From: Mercenaria mercenaria
Taxonomy: Eukaryota > Mollusca > Bivalvia > Venerida > Veneridae
Direction: 5' to 3'
DNA: 64,000 bases
NCBI RefSeq assembly: GCF_021730395.1
Contig: NC_069371.1
Span: forward strand, 45,022,001 to 45,086,000
In this document: positions 61,061-64,000 of the stretch, piece by piece
Position numbering within the stretch: position 1 is the stretch's first letter
Layout: every line of letters begins with the position of its first letter
Program-made: the position numbers and the translations under genes
The notes under the pieces: generated by a model
Told to the model about the DNA's origin: nothing
Seen by the model: the letters and a program-made list of their open reading frames with translations, nothing else
Database searches by the model: none

Positions 61061-61599
61061 TAAACACCACTAAATCCAGCTGTTCTTTATTTCATATAAA
61101 ATCCACTCACTTCATAACGGTTTTTCGACATTTTCTAGCATATCAGATTTTCAGAGACTTATATTCCCATAAAGAACTAGATCGCTACTTTAGAAAAACA
61201 AAAAGAAAAGTGGGTGTTAACTTTTATATAAGAAAACTACAGTTCGTTAAATACAACCCGCTGAATTTACTACTTTTCGCTTCTTTCAATTTCTCTTTTC
61301 GTGACATTAAATTCTTACGCCGCCATTTTTATCTAGCATGCGATAGGAACATGCTGATTTCATTAGAATGCAAAGTGATACATACTGAAACGCGGTAGGG
61401 TAAAAGTAAGCACGTTGCTGCCGAGAAAATGCACTAGGAAAGGAAAAAATATTAGTACTATTTATATTTGGACTACTTGTGCGGAGGCTTACATTCTATT
61501 TGGTAGTGATCAGCCTACATCGAAACCAAATTGGCACGGTGTTGGGGTAAATATCGACCCGTCCGGAAAAACTGTAGCGAGTGCCTTTAAAAGAATTTC

Positions 61600-62280
61600 C
61601 TATATAAGTATATGTAAAACTTGGGACCACCAGGCAAATGCTACATACCAAATATCAAAGGCCTGGGTCTTGCGGTTTAAGACAAGAAGATTTTTAGTGT
61701 TTTTTCCTAATAATAGTATACAAGTCTACGTAAAATTTGGGACCCTCGGGGCGGGGCCTCTTTTCACTCCATGGGCATAATTTGAACAATCTTGGTAGAG
61801 GCCCACCAGATGATGTCACATGCCAAATATCAAAGCCCTAGGCCCTGTTGTTTTTGACAAGAAGATTTTCAAAGTTTTTCTCTATAAAAGTCTATGTTAA
61901 CCATGTGACCCCAAGGGCAGGGCCATATTTGACCATAGGGTGATAATTTGAACAATCTTGGTACAGGATCACTAGATGATGTTACACACCAAATATAAAG
62001 CCCTAGGACCTGTGGTTGTGGACAGGGATTTTTAAAGGTTTTTCCTTTTGGTTGCCATGGCAACCACTGTTCTGTATGGAATTCAATTCTTTCAACAATT
62101 TTGAAAGGGTGCCACCTAAGGATCGTTCCTGTAAAGTTTGGTGTAATTCCGCCCAGTGGTTTTCAAAAAGATTTTTTTCAGAAAATGTTGACGGGCGGAC
62201 GACGGACTACACACGACGGACATTGAGCAGTCACAAAAGCTCACCAGGAGCCTTTGACTCAGGTGAGCTTAAAACAAGCT
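61600..62280 (+). repeat. Tandem array ending in paired AGCTCACC/GGTGAGCT motif
   Basis: ACCAAATATCAAAGnCCTnGG recurs at about 61648, 61831 and 61988. The end has GGCGGACGACGGACTACACA and AGCTCACCAGGAGCCTTTGACTCAGGTGAGCT as two words. The 121-aa and 88-aa frames here follow the repeat and are not genes. Confidence 0.6.
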
Positions 62281-62339
62281 AGGTTTAAATCTGACTATGA
62301 GCACTAACAATATGTAAATATGGTAATGCCTTATTGTTA

Positions 62340-62680
62340 TAGGTCAGCATTAGCAAAGTATCGAATTAGGGTGGCCCCCAATACATTTAGAGACCGGAAG
62401 GAATGAAAGATTATATATAAATGAAAGAAACTGTTCCATCTGTACATCAGGAATAGAAGATGAAAGGCACGTATTGCTTCACTGTTCTGTGTATATTGAT
62501 ATTCGCCTGACCTGGTTCGACAAAGCTGTTGGTGTTTGTCCACTGTTTAACACATATAATGATACTGCAAAGTTAAGCTTCCTATTATCAAATGAAAGAA
62601 TTGTTAAATATACTGCCAAATCCTGCTCAGATATACTTAGAATAATAAGAGATTGTTTATACCACTGAATAATTTTTTTT
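62340..62680 (+). pseudogene. LINE ORF2 C-terminal end
   Basis: Reads SALAKYRIRVAP, then after a frame change NERNCSICTSGIEDERHVLL and HCSVYIDIRLTWF up to a natural stop at 62668. CxxC...H...C is the C-terminal zinc motif of non-LTR ORF2 proteins. It may come from the same family as 25705-26580. Confidence 0.65.
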
Positions 62681-62689
62681 TATCATGAA

Positions 62690-64000
62690 TGTTAATATGT
62701 AAAGATACACAATTGGTATAAAGATGTAAACTATGTACTAAATTATATCATATGTTTCATAGTTTAAATCTCGGGTAACAAAGCATTATTTTTATGCTGA
62801 TAAACATTGATCGTTACTCAGAAGCGATGATTTCTTTTAATCAATAGCGAGCTTTTTGACATTGAATTACTTCACTGTAGTCAAAGATAATTTTAGACCT
62901 ATCTATAGATAATGTTCTTTGTATTCTTATCTGGCAGAAATTTTTATGACACCCTAAAATATGTTTGCTAATCAAATTACAGATGATCCGAGCGTATTTA
63001 TGTAGATTTTTCATCTCAAGACTTTTTTTAACTGTCGTGTGTTAGTACCATTATACAAATTCAGTGTCTTATTTTCATTTTCTTTTTGTTATGGCAGGTT
63101 TTAGTATAGGACTAGCAAATATATTTTACTCTTACCTGCATAAATGTAAAAACAGGTATCAGAGTCATTTCTATAAATGCAAGTCTGCAAACTTGCTCGT
63201 TCATCCACCCACACTTGCATATATATGCACTCATTCATCCACCAATCAACAAGCTGTCTTACTGGTTCATTCGTCACTCACTCATCACTCACATCAGGAC
63301 ACACTCGTCATATCCACCCTCTCATTTGCCCACTCATCCATATACTTAGTCAGTCGACAGGAAACACCTCTTATGACCTTATACAATATTCTTACTGCTG
63401 TAGTTGTATATATATGTAACAATTTAGGATGAGGAATTATCATATATAGTCTCCTTGTAACTCTTAGAGAGCGGTCATTTACATTTGTGATGTGTTTTTT
63501 AACTGTTTATATGTTTTTTATTGCATCTAAATGGATGGGACTGAAATAAAATATAAAACAGTGTCAGTCTACGGGGTAAAAAGAAAAAAATAAGACTATT
63601 ATATCAAAATAAAGTTTACTAAAAAATGAAAAAAAAATACATCTAGATATATTCAATTATTAATGTTTCATTCACACACAGTATGAAATATAAAAATTCT
63701 GTATCAATCAACTTTATCAAACACAGGTAACACAGAAACCAGGTAAATGTAACAACTGGGACAGATTTTAGTGCAGGACATATCTACTTTCCAGATTTTA
63801 TTTCCTGATGCCCCTTTAATGTGTTGCTGCACTGAAAAAGTTCATTTATGGCGATACCTTTTACTTGGACTAAAGAACAAACTAAGAAATATAACACAAA
63901 CTTCCACCTCCAAAAATAAAAAAGTTTATTTGGAATGTCAATGGCCATCTTAGATATACACTTTATTTAGATTTTCAGTATGATTTATTGAAGATAATCC
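62690..64000. other. Right end: no supported gene
   Basis: AT-rich. 63195-63360 is a low-complexity CATCCAC/CACTCATC stretch that opens two spurious frames of 122 and 80 aa. Nothing else recognised. Confidence 0.4.

Noticed and set aside
61415-61780. 121-aa frame
   Set aside because: Lies in dispersed tandem-unit repeat DNA whose other copies do not keep the frame.
63064-63432. 122-aa frame with a hydrophobic start
   Set aside because: Runs into CACTCATC-type low-complexity sequence; no splice partners, conserved motif or promoter seen.

Overview
The window is animal nuclear DNA, AT-rich and intron-rich, crowded with transposon debris. A complete mollusc-type metallothionein, a fucolectin-domain lectin, and mollusc-like SINEs and palindromic MITEs point to a bivalve, probably a heterodont (venerid-like) clam. 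The species call is inference. There are no bacterial features, no rRNA or functional tRNA genes and no CRISPR array. I saw no LTR retrovirus or Polinton remnant.

Four spliced genes can be read. (1) Positions 2170-18886, minus strand: a secreted lectin of 237 aa in four exons (signal peptide, a fucolectin/F5-8C domain over two exons, a PAN/apple-like tail), with a TATA box at 18967-18973. (2) Positions 30258-34484, plus strand: a 73-aa, 21-cysteine metallothionein in three exons, behind a promoter made of an exact-period 89-bp duplication that carries four metal-response-element cores. (3, 4) Positions 45365-46572 and 59430-60511, plus strand: two 92%-identical copies of a 168-aa secreted, 8-cysteine protein that I do not recognise. 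In all four genes every intron is phase 1. A possible small secreted protein (39874-40191, minus) and an orphan exon (20398-20475, minus) are weaker calls.

Layout. 1-19 kb: the lectin gene, with introns full of SINEs, MITEs, a minisatellite and a nested Ginger1-like element. 19-30 kb: mostly repeats, LINE remnants and unannotated AT-rich DNA. 30-35 kb: metallothionein. 35-39 kb: a minisatellite and arrays of roughly 160-bp units, one inside a long-TIR element. 39.1-60.8 kb: a tandem segmental duplication (unit A about 39.1-46.9 kb, unit B about 47.4-60.8 kb) that produced the two secreted-protein genes. Unit A later received a 2.25-kb TIR element (itself hit by a Tigger/pogo-like element). 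Unit B received about 8.9 kb of elements: a large foldback element, a small TA-flanked MITE, and a TIR element with a GC-rich 347-bp tandem core. Each unit acts as the empty site for the other. 61-64 kb: repeat arrays and a LINE 3' end.

The genes suggest a secreted and stress-response neighbourhood (glycan-binding lectin, metal buffering, unknown cysteine-rich secreted proteins), but nothing shows that they work in one pathway.
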